Assembly (NCBI RefSeq): GCF_003096655.1 | Contig: NZ_QEKQ01000002.1 | Location: forward strand, 62,001-126,000 | Direction of reading: 5' to 3' | From: Tamilnaduibacter salinus | GTDB taxonomy: Bacteria > Pseudomonadota > Gammaproteobacteria > Pseudomonadales > Oleiphilaceae | Length of the DNA stretch: 64,000 nt | Shown: positions 40,311 to 48,107 of the stretch, one piece after another | Layout of the letters: every line of letters begins with the position of its first letter | How positions within the stretch are numbered: the stretch's first letter is position 1 | Position numbers and translations under genes: made by a program | The notes under the pieces: model-generated | What the model was told of the DNA's origin: nothing | The model's database searches: none | What the model saw: only the letters and a program-made list of their open reading frames with translations

Positions 40311-41401
40311 GCGTCGGCCCCCATCGCCGCCGCGCGTTGCCGGCGGCTCTGCAGGACATCCGCATCGCTTTCCGGTCGCGGCCATCCGGCGAGGTTGTTC
40401 TCGACCAGTGACAGTAACGCCTCGATATGGCGTTCATCCGCGTTGAGCGCAGGGATATAGTGAAACGCCTTGCCCCCGGCCTCCATGAAATACTCCCGAT
40501 TCTCCTGATCAATTTCCTCGATGGTTTCGAGGCAGTCGGATGAAAACCCGGGACAGAACACATCCACGCTCGTCACACCCTGTTCCGGCAAGGATTTCAT
40601 CGTCTCGTCGGTGTACGGCTGCAGCCACTCCTCACGACCGAAGCGGGACTGAAACGTGGTCATCCACTCTGTGTCGTCCAGCCCCAGCCTCTCGGCGAGA
40701 AGTCGCGACGTCTTGTGGCATTCGCAATGATACGGGTCGCCATTGAGCAGGTAGCGCTTGGGAATGCCGTGGTATGAGAGGATCAGCTTCTGGGGCCGTT
40801 GGCCGCGCTCCTGCCAGCGTGTCTCGATGTGCCGGGCCATGGCTTCAATATAGGGCTCATGGTCGTGGTAATGCGTGACAAACCGGAACTCTGGCAGCCA
40901 CCGCCGTCGGGTGAAGTCTGCCGCAATGGCATCAAAGGTTGAGGCGGTCGTGGAGGCCGAATACTGCGGGTACAGCGGCAGAACCAGCAGACGACGAACG
41001 CCTTGCTGCTGAAGCTCTTCCAGTACCGAGGCGATGGAGGGCGACCCGTAGCGCATGGCGAAGGCGACCACGATATCGTCACCGTGGCGCGCCCTGAGGC
41101 GTTCACTGAGCCGGTCTCGTTGTTCCGCCGTATAGGTCAGCAGAGGGGAACCCGCCGGCTCCCACACATTGGCGTACGCCTCGGCCGAACGCTTGGGGCG
41201 GAACCGCAGAATGATGCCGTGCAGAATCAGGCGCCAGAGCAGACGAGGGGCCTCCACGACGCGTGGGTCCGCCAGAAACTCGCCGAGGTACCGCCGCAGA
41301 GCGGATTTGGTTGGGGCATCGGGCGTGCCCAGGTTGGTGATCAGTACCCCCGTTTTCTCGGGTTGGTCATGACGAAACCCGGTTGGCCCCCGATACGACA
41401 T
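40307..41401 (-). CDS. hemH: Ferrochelatase
   Basis: Inserts Fe2+ into protoporphyrin IX in the last step of heme synthesis. The 364 residues include VLITNLGTPDAP (about 19), the catalytic-His segment ILSYHGIPKRYLLNGDPYH (about 202) and the conserved FCPGFSSDCLETIEEI motif with the active-site Glu (about 277). ATG at 41401 is preferred over the upstream GTG at 41419 because AGAGGA sits between them. The final codons read into the flanking repeat, whose terminal CTAG supplies the stop, so the native C terminus may have been altered slightly. Confidence 0.95.
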   Translation of the reverse strand: MSYRGPTGFRHDQPEKTGVLITNLGTPDAPTKSALRRYLGEFLADPRVVEAPRLLWRLILHGIILRFRPKRSAEAYANVWEPAGSPLLTYTAEQRDRLSERLRARHGDDIVVAFAMRYGSPSIASVLEELQQQGVRRLLVLPLYPQYSASTTASTFDAIAADFTRRRWLPEFRFVTHYHDHEPYIEAMARHIETRWQERGQRPQKLILSYHGIPKRYLLNGDPYHCECHKTSRLLAERLGLDDTEWMTTFQSRFGREEWLQPYTDETMKSLPEQGVTSVDVFCPGFSSDCLETIEEIDQENREYFMEAGGKAFHYIPALNADERHIEALLSLVENNLAGWPRPESDADVLQSRRQRAAAMGADA

Positions 41402-41464
41402 TCGATGTTTTCCTCTCACTGTGATGATGTGTCACACCCATTACGAATGGGCGTCTGACCGGGA

Positions 41465-41890
41465 TCAGTCCCGGCGGCGTTGGACGAGTCGCGGACGCAG
41501 AGGCGTCAGGTCATAGCCGGCCCTGCCGGCGGTAGCCAGAAGGTCATCCGCATCATGTGTGGCAGCACGCGATAGCGCCCAGAGCACGGAGCACCGCATG
41601 CCACTCCGGCAAAACGCGAGGATGGGGCCCTCTGCCTTTTCAAGCAATGGAGAGAATTGATCGGCATCATCGTCCGTCACATTGCCGGATTGGACCGGCA
41701 GATAGTGCCAGGCCATACCATGATTGCGGGCGGCCTCGGCGATCTCCGCCATCGCCGGCTGGCCGGGTTGTTCATTGTCCGGTCGGTTGGCGATCAGGGT
41801 CCGGAATCCGGCTTCGGCAAGGGTGGCAACGTCTTCAGGCGCGATCTGCCCGGCCACGCTCAGCTGATCATCGAGTTTGTGCACATTCAT
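41465..41890 (-). CDS. DUF442 / TIGR01244-type phosphatase-like protein
   Basis: Small protein (141 residues) of the beta-lactamase-hydrolase-like phosphatase family, which shares the tyrosine-phosphatase fold. The P-loop FCRSGMRCSVLW (about 93) keeps the catalytic Cys and Arg of the CxxxxxR signature. LSVAGQIAPEDVATLAEAGFRTLIANRPDNEQ near the N terminus is the family start. Members are fused to or act beside sulfur-related hydrolases, but no such partner is here. It ends 63 bases before hemH on the same strand. Confidence 0.85.
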   Translation of the reverse strand: MNVHKLDDQLSVAGQIAPEDVATLAEAGFRTLIANRPDNEQPGQPAMAEIAEAARNHGMAWHYLPVQSGNVTDDDADQFSPLLEKAEGPILAFCRSGMRCSVLWALSRAATHDADDLLATAGRAGYDLTPLRPRLVQRRRD

Positions 41891-42076
41891 CGCCGTCTCC
41901 TTGATTCATCGGTAATTGGCGACAGTGTAACGGATGTGATGACCCATGGGAGCCGCAGGAACCTACGAGAAGTCCCTGATGCGGTGATGCCCGAGGCTTA
42001 CCGGGGAAAATAGGCGGTGTGGTCGGTTCGCCTTGTCGCACCAGACTCCTAGTCAATTCCTTAAGGGATGGGGCTG

Positions 42077-42167
42077 AAAAAAGCCCGGCGCGGGAGGCCG
42101 GGCAATGCGTGCGAGTAGTATCCATGAAAGACTTCCAGACAGACCGGTATCAGCGGGGACACCGATC
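42077..42167 (-). ncRNA. Candidate small RNA
   Basis: On the minus strand, GCCCGGC and GCCGGGC (42083-42103) form a 7-bp stem followed by six T (42077-42082), a canonical intrinsic terminator. No protein gene lies upstream on that strand. A possible promoter, TTGCAG (42196-42201) with AATACT (42174-42179) 16 bases away, would give a transcript of about 90 nucleotides. I recognise no family. Alternatively the terminator stops antisense transcription before it reaches the phosphatase gene. Confidence 0.4.
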
Positions 42168-42288
42168 ACTTTCAGTATTGGTCAGAATATGAACACTGCA
42201 AGTCTTCCTGTACGTTTTCTGAAACGAATTTTGAATAAGGAATGGCTATTGATATAGCCGGTGAGGATGCACGTCCCGAAGCCGGTCT

Positions 42289-42297
42289 TGTTATACT
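42289..42297 (+). promoter_or_regulatory. Extended -10 promoter of the phasin gene
   Basis: TG-T-TATACT (42289-42297) is an extended -10 element about 80 bases before the phasin start. The -35 region is poor, as is usual for this class. Confidence 0.5.
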
Positions 42298-42375
42298 GAC
42301 CCCAGGAAGCGGTACCACGAGCGTCCCGCCTTGTCAGAACCGATCCGGCCGATCAGGGCCGTGGAAGTGGAAGTT

Positions 42376-42798
42376 ATGAGCGATCATGAGAAAGACACAC
42401 CGTCCTCCGGGGCTGACCATGACAAAGACGCCCAGTTGGCCGGGCGCATCAAGGATTCTGCTCGTCAGATCTGGCTGGCGGGTCTGGGTGCGTACACCAA
42501 GGCCGAGGAAGACGCCGGCAAGTTCTTTGATCGACTGGTGAATGAAGGCGAGGAGTTGGAGAACAAGACCCGCGGTGTCGTGGAGCGGCATGTGAAGAAC
42601 GTGGAAGGCCGCGTCGGCGAGGTAAAGGACCGGGCGACCGGTACCTGGGATCGCCTGGAGGGACTGTTCGACCAGCGGGTTTCCGGTGCCTTGCGTCGGC
42701 TTGGCATCCATCGCCGCGAGGACATCGAGGCGCTGGAGGAGCGTATTGCGACGCTGGAGGCGGAGATTGAGGCGCTGAAGAAAAATCAGGACTCGTGA
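42376..42798 (+). CDS. Phasin-family protein (PHA-granule-associated type)
   Basis: Coiled-coil protein of 140 residues. The segment QIWLAGLGAYTKAEEDAGKFFDRLVNEGEELE (about 30-62) is the hallmark of the PhaF/PhaI-type granule-associated proteins. The C terminus (about 108-137) is a Glu-rich coiled coil with heptads, DIEALEERIATLEAEIEALKK. There is no Lys/Ala DNA-binding tail as in PhaF. ATG at 42376 has GGAAG eight bases upstream and is preferred to TTG at 42331. Whether the cell makes polyhydroxyalkanoate cannot be told from here. A TetR gene converges on it. Confidence 0.82.
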   Translation: MSDHEKDTPSSGADHDKDAQLAGRIKDSARQIWLAGLGAYTKAEEDAGKFFDRLVNEGEELENKTRGVVERHVKNVEGRVGEVKDRATGTWDRLEGLFDQRVSGALRRLGIHRREDIEALEERIATLEAEIEALKKNQDS

Positions 42799-42818
42799 AC
42801 CGCCATTCCCTTTCCAAT

Positions 42819-42928
42819 GCAGCCGAACATTCATGTTCGGAGCGGCCTGCAAGGCTGCCGATCGCATATGCCTGGCCGGTTGTTTTGTTGGAGCCTGACG
42901 GCTCGTCCGAACAAAAATGCTCGGCTAC
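42819..42928. repeat. Pair of inverted AGCCGAACATT-type palindromes
   Basis: AGCCGAACATTCATGTTCGGA (42821-42841) and, in opposite orientation, TCCGAACAAAAATGCTCGGCT (42906-42926) are alike at about 18 of 21 positions and lie 64 bases apart between the convergent phasin and TetR genes. The layout resembles a small BIME/REPIN or a 110-bp MITE. A partial third match, AGCCGAACATTTT, is at 52703-52715. Confidence 0.5.
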
Positions 42929-42954
42929 ACGGTTTGCGTCAGAAGTCGCAGCCT

Positions 42955-43581
42955 CTACAAATAATCATCCGCCAACAACCGCACCTGCAACTGGCCATCC
43001 TCGGTGAGGTAGGGGGTAAGCAGCGTCAGAACCTGAAACACCCCCTGTCCCAGATCGATCCGGTTCCGGGTGTTCAGGTGTGAAAGCATCTCGTAACTGA
43101 CCCAGTAGCAAAGCGTCAGGCCCATCTGCTGGCAGAGGGCGTCCCGGGTCTGGTCGTCCGTCGTCATGACGCCCTGAGCCCGAAGACTGTCGATGATCGT
43201 CCGAAACGCCCGGATCTTCTGATCCATGATCCCGGTAAACCGTTTCTGAAGCGCCGTATGACGGGACAGCACGTTCACCAGGTCCTGATAAAGGAAGCGG
43301 TAGCGGGCGATGGCCTCAAACGTCAGGTGTGTGAACAGGGCCACTTGTTCGAGGCTGATGACGGCGTCCTCCGGAACGTCCAGCAGATCGTCCATTTCGC
43401 CCTGGTAGTGGCCGAACAGCTCCGTGACGATGTCACCCTTGCTCTTGAAGTGGTAGTAGAGGTTGCCCGGGCTGATTGACATCTCCTCGGAAATGAGCAG
43501 CGTGGTGACGTTTGGCTCGCCGATGTCGTTGAACAGCCTCAGGCTGGTCTCCAGGATTCGGTCCCGGGTTTTCACCTTCAT
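42955..43581 (-). CDS. TetR-family transcriptional regulator
   Basis: DNA-binding repressor-type protein of 208 residues. The N-terminal helix-turn-helix (about 5-55) reads TRDRILETSLRLFNDIG then ISEEMSISPGNLYYHFKSKGDIV, a strong TetR/AcrR match. The C-terminal ligand domain is helical and unassigned. It converges with the phasin gene; in some Pseudomonas a TetR-type protein (PhaD) governs phasin genes, so a link is possible but unproven. The start is 26 bases from MITE copy 2, which therefore occupies its promoter region. Confidence 0.88.
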   Translation of the reverse strand: MKVKTRDRILETSLRLFNDIGEPNVTTLLISEEMSISPGNLYYHFKSKGDIVTELFGHYQGEMDDLLDVPEDAVISLEQVALFTHLTFEAIARYRFLYQDLVNVLSRHTALQKRFTGIMDQKIRAFRTIIDSLRAQGVMTTDDQTRDALCQQMGLTLCYWVSYEMLSHLNTRNRIDLGQGVFQVLTLLTPYLTEDGQLQVRLLADDYL

Positions 43582-43606
43582 GGGTTACCCCGCCCCAAAC
43601 AGGACT

Positions 43607-43775
43607 CTAGGAGTCTGCGCGATAGAAAGTCGCACCGCTGCGACCGCCCCACTGCGGTCCCTTTTGAGCGCTCGATTTCGTTACATAGAACCACTATGCG
43701 CCTCAGATGCCCGTCAAAATGGCCTCGCAGTGGGACGATCTCGCCTGGCACGATTTCTACCGCGCAGACTCCTAG
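43607..43775 (+). mobile_element. MITE-like 169-bp element, copy 2
   Basis: Inverted partner of 40142-40310, the same length and about 95% identical. Its terminal inverted repeats have one mismatch. The right-hand CTAG (43772-43775) supplies the TAG stop of xthA. The left end lies just upstream of the TetR gene. In this copy the peptide frame [18 protein letters not shown] reads on the plus strand and also ends at the terminal TAG. Confidence 0.85.
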
Positions 43776-44584
43776 AGATCAAATTCCGCCCAGATCGGGC
43801 AATGGTCCGATGGGCGTTCCATGGCCCGGATATCATAGGACACGCCAGCGGCTTTTGCCCTGGGCAGCAGCCCACGGCTGGCCATGATCAGGTCGATTCG
43901 AAGCCCTCGGCGTGGGTCCCGTTCGAAGCCACGGCTGCGGTAGTCAAACCAGCTGAAGGTGTTGTCTTCATCGGGATAGAGGTTACGGAACACGTCCGTC
44001 AGGCCCCACTGCTCAACCCAGGTGAGCCATTCCCGTTCCTCCGGCAGAAAGCTGCACTTGCCATCCCGCAACCAGCGTTTGCGGTTCTGCTCACCGATAC
44101 CAATATCAATGTCCTGCGGGGAGATGTTCATATCCCCCATGACGATGACCGGGTCGTCCGGGTTCGTCTCGCGCTCCAGAAACGTCATCAGGTCTTTGTA
44201 GAACGTTTCCTTGGCGGGGAATTTGGTCGGATGGTCCCGACTTTCGCCCTGGGGGAAATAGCCATTGATCACGGTCACGGTCTGACCGCCGACCGGGTAG
44301 CGGGCGGTGATCAGTCGGCGCTGGGCCTCCTCGTCATCCCAGGGGTATCCCTTCTGCACACCGTCCGCCGGGATTTTTGACAGCAACGCAACGCCATAAT
44401 GCGTCTTCTGGCCGTGGCAATGCGGCTCGTATCCCATGGCCCGAATGTCGTCGACCGGAAACTGATCGTCGGTCACCTTGGTTTCCTGAAGGCCTATCAC
44501 ATCCGGCTGATAGGTATCAATCACGGCCTGGAGTTGATGGAGGCGGGTGCGAATGCTGTTGACGTTGAAGGAGACAAGGATCAT
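43772..44584 (-). CDS. xthA: Exodeoxyribonuclease III
   Basis: AP endonuclease and 3'-5' exonuclease for base-excision repair. The 270 residues closely follow E. coli Exo[15 protein letters not shown] with the metal-binding Glu (about 29), [33 protein letters not shown] with catalytic Asp and Asn (about 145), and the end [11 protein letters not shown] with the Asp-His pair (about 257). This distinguishes it from the Crc regulator. The stop TAG is part of MITE copy 2. Confidence 0.95.
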   Translation of the reverse strand: MILVSFNVNSIRTRLHQLQAVIDTYQPDVIGLQETKVTDDQFPVDDIRAMGYEPHCHGQKTHYGVALLSKIPADGVQKGYPWDDEEAQRRLITARYPVGGQTVTVINGYFPQGESRDHPTKFPAKETFYKDLMTFLERETNPDDPVIVMGDMNISPQDIDIGIGEQNRKRWLRDGKCSFLPEEREWLTWVEQWGLTDVFRNLYPDEDNTFSWFDYRSRGFERDPRRGLRIDLIMASRGLLPRAKAAGVSYDIRAMERPSDHCPIWAEFDL

Positions 44585-44720
44585 GGGCGCGCGTCATCCT
44601 GTTTCTGGGTGATTGCACCGGAGTCTATCACAGAGAGTTTTCGCTGGCGGATCACCGCCTTGCGGGCAGCCGCTGCAAGCTCCTTCGCGATGAGACACCA
44701 ACGACCGGACACGGTGTCCG

Positions 44721-45455
44721 TCAGATCAGCGGGCAGGGTGGCCGGCTGGTGCCGTAGCGGATGTGGGCGACGTAATTGTTGTCATCACTCTGGCGGATGT
44801 TCGTGAGTCCGAGGTAATCCGTCAGACGGCCCTGCTGGTCAAAGCCCAGCGTGATGGGGTCCACCAGCCAACGAAGAATCATTCCGCTGGGCCGGATACG
44901 GACCGTCAGGTGGGCGTCGATCGCGTCGCTGTCGGTCGGTTCAGCAACGAACGCATAGTGTTCTCCCCGCGTCGGGCCCATGAAGCGGAAGTCGACGTTA
45001 CGGCCACTGTTCAGTGACTGCCAGTTGGCCTGGATGAAATGGACGAAGCCGGCATCGATGACCACGTCGTCATTGATCCCAACCTCGAACGTTTCTGTCT
45101 CGCCGGCGGGTGTCTGCCAGTCAATTCTGGCGTCGGTGTCACCACGATTGGTCAATTGCATACGCTCATCGAACGGCGGCTGGCGAAAATCGAACGATGG
45201 CCTCAGTGGCGATTCTTCATAGGCCAAAGATTTGGTGCCAATGACGGTGTCTTCCGTCGTCGAGCGGTAGACCACCTCATGCTGCCGGGGACGGAAGCGC
45301 TCACCGCATTCACCACGCAGGGTGTGGGATTCGGTGTAGGTGGGGGTGCCGTCCACCATGGCGGTGCCGGTGAAGGTGTATTCCGCGGCGCAGAGGCCGG
45401 CCGGAAGCAGGACGACGACAGCGGTGACCCCTTGAAGCACTTGACGCATCATCAT
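44721..45455 (-). CDS. Secreted protein of unknown function, last gene of the lipid-modification operon
   Basis: Exported protein of about 244 residues. A signal peptide covers about 1-22 (VTAVVVLLPAGLCAAEY); the Cys there does not give a standard lipobox, so periplasmic release is more likely. The mature part is beta-rich, with conserved-looking FDFRQPPFDERMQLTN and ARIDWQTPAGETETFEV. It starts in an ATGATGATG run overlapping the DUF2878 stop. I do not recognise the family. Its position implies work on the same lipid process as its neighbours. Confidence 0.75.
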   Translation of the reverse strand: MMMRQVLQGVTAVVVLLPAGLCAAEYTFTGTAMVDGTPTYTESHTLRGECGERFRPRQHEVVYRSTTEDTVIGTKSLAYEESPLRPSFDFRQPPFDERMQLTNRGDTDARIDWQTPAGETETFEVGINDDVVIDAGFVHFIQANWQSLNSGRNVDFRFMGPTRGEHYAFVAEPTDSDAIDAHLTVRIRPSGMILRWLVDPITLGFDQQGRLTDYLGLTNIRQSDDNNYVAHIRYGTSRPPCPLI

Positions 45456-45976
45456 GACGGTACCAGCTCCGGATAGCGGCGTTGGCGGAGCGCCATCAGC
45501 GCGGGGAACACAGTCCCCCAGCCGATGGCGAGAGCAATGAGGCTCGGAATCAGATCTGGGAATGCGACGGGACCGATGCGGGTCGCGCTCCAATAGGCGA
45601 AGGGTCCGGCGATTGGTGCCAGCGCGAAGGGCAGCCACCGCCGGGATCCCATCCAGGCCAGCGAATGGGCAAGCGTGGTCATGAACACCGCCCAGAGACC
45701 AATCAGCCAGGCGGGCACCCACAACGGCACAGGGCCAGGCTGGCTCAGGAATCCCAACTGGAACCAGAGGCCATCAACCAGTGAACCGATGAGGGTTCCC
45801 ATCAGAATGAACTCCAGCTCGCGTGTGCGATGCTGACTGACGACAACCAGATGCACCCCGACGATAGCGAAGGCCACGGCCGTCGATAACCAGCCCGGAT
45901 ATATCACGCACAGCAGCCAGCCGATCTGGAAAATAATGAAATTGAAGGCGTTGCGGGCGCCGGAGTGGTGAATCAT
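45452..45976 (-). CDS. DUF2878 membrane protein
   Basis: Integral membrane protein of 174 residues with about five or six hydrophobic segments and short loops. NFIIFQIGWLLCVIY near the N terminus, GTLIGSLVDGLWFQLGFL and WVPAWLIGLWAVFMTTLAHSLAW fit the DUF2878 family, often found beside cyclopropane-fatty-acid-synthase-like genes. The start overlaps the stop of the methyltransferase gene (ATGA). Function unknown. Confidence 0.82.
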   Translation of the reverse strand: MIHHSGARNAFNFIIFQIGWLLCVIYPGWLSTAVAFAIVGVHLVVVSQHRTRELEFILMGTLIGSLVDGLWFQLGFLSQPGPVPLWVPAWLIGLWAVFMTTLAHSLAWMGSRRWLPFALAPIAGPFAYWSATRIGPVAFPDLIPSLIALAIGWGTVFPALMALRQRRYPELVPS

Positions 45977-47232
45977 GGCGTCAGAATGGTGTCCTGCTGA
46001 TTGAACGGTTTGGCGAACACGATCTGGGAGACGCCGATTGCGCGCTCCGAGAATCCGGCTTCGCAGTAACAGAAATAGAACGTCCAGAGTCGCAGGAAGG
46101 CCTCGTCGTACCCGAGCCCCCGAATCCGGTCCCGGTTGGCGACGAAGCGGTCACGCCAGTCCCGCAGGGTTCGCGCGTAGTGAAAACCAACATCCTCGGA
46201 GTGCGTCAAGGTCAGATCGGTTCCGGTCCGGACGGCGTCCAGCATGGCACCGAATGACGGAATGAAACTGCCAGGGAAGATGAACCGCTGGATGAAGTCC
46301 ACATTCTTCAGCGCCCGCTGGTAGCGTTGCTCCGGCATGTTGATCGCCTGGACCAGTGCCAGGCCATCCGGTTTGAGCAGGTGACTGATCTGACGGAAGT
46401 AACTATCGAGGAATTGCGGGCCGACTGCCTCGATCATCTCGATCGATACCAGCTTGTCGAACTGCCCTGTCAGATCCCGGTAATCATCAAAGAGCAGGGT
46501 GACGCGGTCTCCCAGTCCTTCTTCCTCAATCCGGGCGCGTGCGCGATCAAACTGTTCGCGTGAGATGGTAGTGGTCGTGACATGACAGCCGTAGTGGCGG
46601 GCGGCATGCAACGCAAAGCCGCCCCAGCCGGTGCCAATCTCCACCACCGAATCGCCAGGCTGCAGATCGAGCTTCCTGCAGATGCGGTCGAGCTTGAATA
46701 CGGCGGCCTCGTCGAGACTGGCGTCCGCGCTGGGGTAAATGGCCGAGGAGTACATCATCTGCGGATCGAGAAACGTCTCGAACAGCGCGTTTCCAAGGTC
46801 GTAATGCGCCTCAATGTTCTTGCGCGAACCGCTCCGACTGTTCCGGTTCATCCAGTGCAGGGCCTTGAGGGTGGGCTTGGTTACCCAGCTGAACCGGTCC
46901 TCGAAAGCATTCATCTGGTCCACATTCCGCGTAAAGAACCGCAACAATGCCGTCAGATCCGGCGTGCTCCAGTCCCCCGCCACATACGCCTCCGCGGCAC
47001 CGATGCTGCCGCCGGTGAGGATATCCCTCCAGGCGGACGCGTCATGGATTGTCAGCTCCGCTTCCGGCCAGGCAAGGCCATCATCGCCGAACACGGCATC
47101 GGGCCGACCGCCTTCACGGACGGTCAGGCGCCCGTGACTGAGGCGCTCGAACTGACTGAAAACCAGGCGGCGTGCCCAGTCATTGGTGAGCGATGATCGT
47201 TCTGGAACGGCGGCGGTGTTCAGTTTCTCCAT
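45973..47232 (-). CDS. Cyclopropane-fatty-acyl-phospholipid-synthase-like methyltransferase
   Basis: SAM-dependent enzyme predicted to methylate or cyclopropanate double bonds of membrane phospholipid acyl chains. The 419 residues carry IEAHYDLGNALFETFLD (about 138), MYSSAIY, the SAM-binding VVEIGTGWGGFALHAA (about 194), and the lipid-site region KLVSIEMIEAVG (about 259). E. coli Cfa has a longer unrelated N terminus, so this is the subfamily that travels with DUF1365 and amine-oxidase genes. In Rhodobacter such a methyltransferase starts furan-fatty-acid synthesis. The exact product here is not determinable. Confidence 0.88.
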   Translation of the reverse strand: MEKLNTAAVPERSSLTNDWARRLVFSQFERLSHGRLTVREGGRPDAVFGDDGLAWPEAELTIHDASAWRDILTGGSIGAAEAYVAGDWSTPDLTALLRFFTRNVDQMNAFEDRFSWVTKPTLKALHWMNRNSRSGSRKNIEAHYDLGNALFETFLDPQMMYSSAIYPSADASLDEAAVFKLDRICRKLDLQPGDSVVEIGTGWGGFALHAARHYGCHVTTTTISREQFDRARARIEEEGLGDRVTLLFDDYRDLTGQFDKLVSIEMIEAVGPQFLDSYFRQISHLLKPDGLALVQAINMPEQRYQRALKNVDFIQRFIFPGSFIPSFGAMLDAVRTGTDLTLTHSEDVGFHYARTLRDWRDRFVANRDRIRGLGYDEAFLRLWTFYFCYCEAGFSERAIGVSQIVFAKPFNQQDTILTP

Positions 47233-48107
47233 GATGTGACTCTGCCTGTAACGGATGATGATTCGTCGTGAACGGCACAGCCCTGATCGTCGGACCCCTG
47301 CCGGTAGGCGGCATCGGACGCCGCGCGCTTGTCTGGATGAGTACGAAAGAGGGCGCCTTTCAGTTTAAGTCGAAGGGCATGCCAGTAGATGCCGGCGGCG
47401 ACCTTTAAAGTCTCTGCGGGGAATCGACGCAGATGCCGGTGAAGCGCCCGCCGGGTGAGCGGCTCTCGATCAAGGGACAGGGTCGCGTCAAACTGTTTGA
47501 AGCCGTCCTGATACACGTTCATGTGGATATGGATGGCCCCTGGCTTGAAGGCGAACACCCATTGGTAGTCCTGGGCCATGTCGTTGAATGGGGAGACGTG
47601 GAAGCGTTTGCTGAAACGATACTGGCAGCTCCGCCAGCCCGAGTCGCTCTCGTGAACCGGCCCGCCCTCAAGGCAGTAAAGGTGCCGCTCGCCCCAGGGA
47701 GTGTTGGTGATCTCAGAGGCAATCACCCTTGGTACAGAACCATCTCCTGGTCTGTCATGGCGCGTGTAGCAGCAGTAGAAGCTCACCGGGTTGAAAATCG
47801 CGCCCAGGTAGCGGGGGTGAGTGATGAGCTGAATGGCCCCATCCGGTCTCCAGCCGGTTGCCTGTTCGACCTGATCCCGGACAGCGGCATCCAGATCGGG
47901 ATTGTCCGGGCGGAAGTAATCCGCCCGGCGAAGAGACAGCCAGTTGAAGCGTTCAAGAGACAGGAGGCGACTCAGGCGCGGAATGGTTGCCCACTCTGAC
48001 AGGTCAATGGCGAACATGCCGGTGTGATAGTCGAACCCGTGATGCACCGGAGTGAACCGCCGATGCCGGATGCGCCCGTGAAGCCACTGACTCTTCAGCC
48101 CGCTCAT
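47220..48107 (-). CDS. DUF1365 family protein
   Basis: Protein of 295 residues, family DUF1365. The typical features are WLHGRIRHRRFTPVHHGFDY at the N terminus, PDNPDLDAAVRDQVEQATG, ITHPRYLGAIFNPVSFYCCY (about 104) and KRFHVSPFNDMAQDYQW (about 167). The biochemical role is unknown, but DUF1365 is almost always adjacent to the flavin amine-oxidase and Cfa-like genes, as here. It overlaps the downstream methyltransferase gene by 13 bases and the upstream flavoprotein gene by ATGA. Confidence 0.88.
   Translation of the reverse strand: MSGLKSQWLHGRIRHRRFTPVHHGFDYHTGMFAIDLSEWATIPRLSRLLSLERFNWLSLRRADYFRPDNPDLDAAVRDQVEQATGWRPDGAIQLITHPRYLGAIFNPVSFYCCYTRHDRPGDGSVPRVIASEITNTPWGERHLYCLEGGPVHESDSGWRSCQYRFSKRFHVSPFNDMAQDYQWVFAFKPGAIHIHMNVYQDGFKQFDATLSLDREPLTRRALHRHLRRFPAETLKVAAGIYWHALRLKLKGALFRTHPDKRAASDAAYRQGSDDQGCAVHDESSSVTGRVTSWRN

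Larger units (their letters stand above)
41891..42375. other. Long intergenic region with a minus-strand terminator and an extended -10
   Basis: This stretch holds no protein gene. It contains a minus-strand intrinsic terminator (42077-42103) that follows no annotated gene, a candidate small RNA, an extended -10 for the phasin gene, and an 11-base match (CAGACTCCTAG, 42042-42052) to the end of the MITE-like element. Confidence 0.5.

Noticed and set aside
41417-41440. CRP-like TGTGA...TCACA palindrome upstream of hemH
   Set aside because: The half-sites are seven bases apart instead of six, and the surrounding bases do not match.
42042-42052. Third copy of the MITE-like element (CAGACTCCTAG)
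   Set aside because: Only 11 bases match, with nothing of the rest of the element nearby; it could be chance or a very old relic.
42824-42841. LexA/DinR-like SOS box in CCGAACATTCATGTTCGG
   Set aside because: The half-sites are six rather than four bases apart, the type is that of Gram-positive bacteria, and the site lies between convergent genes with no promoter.
43463-44380. Plus-strand open frame crossing MITE copy 2 and antisense to xthA
   Set aside because: It runs through a repeat and opposite a highly conserved gene, so it is not coding.
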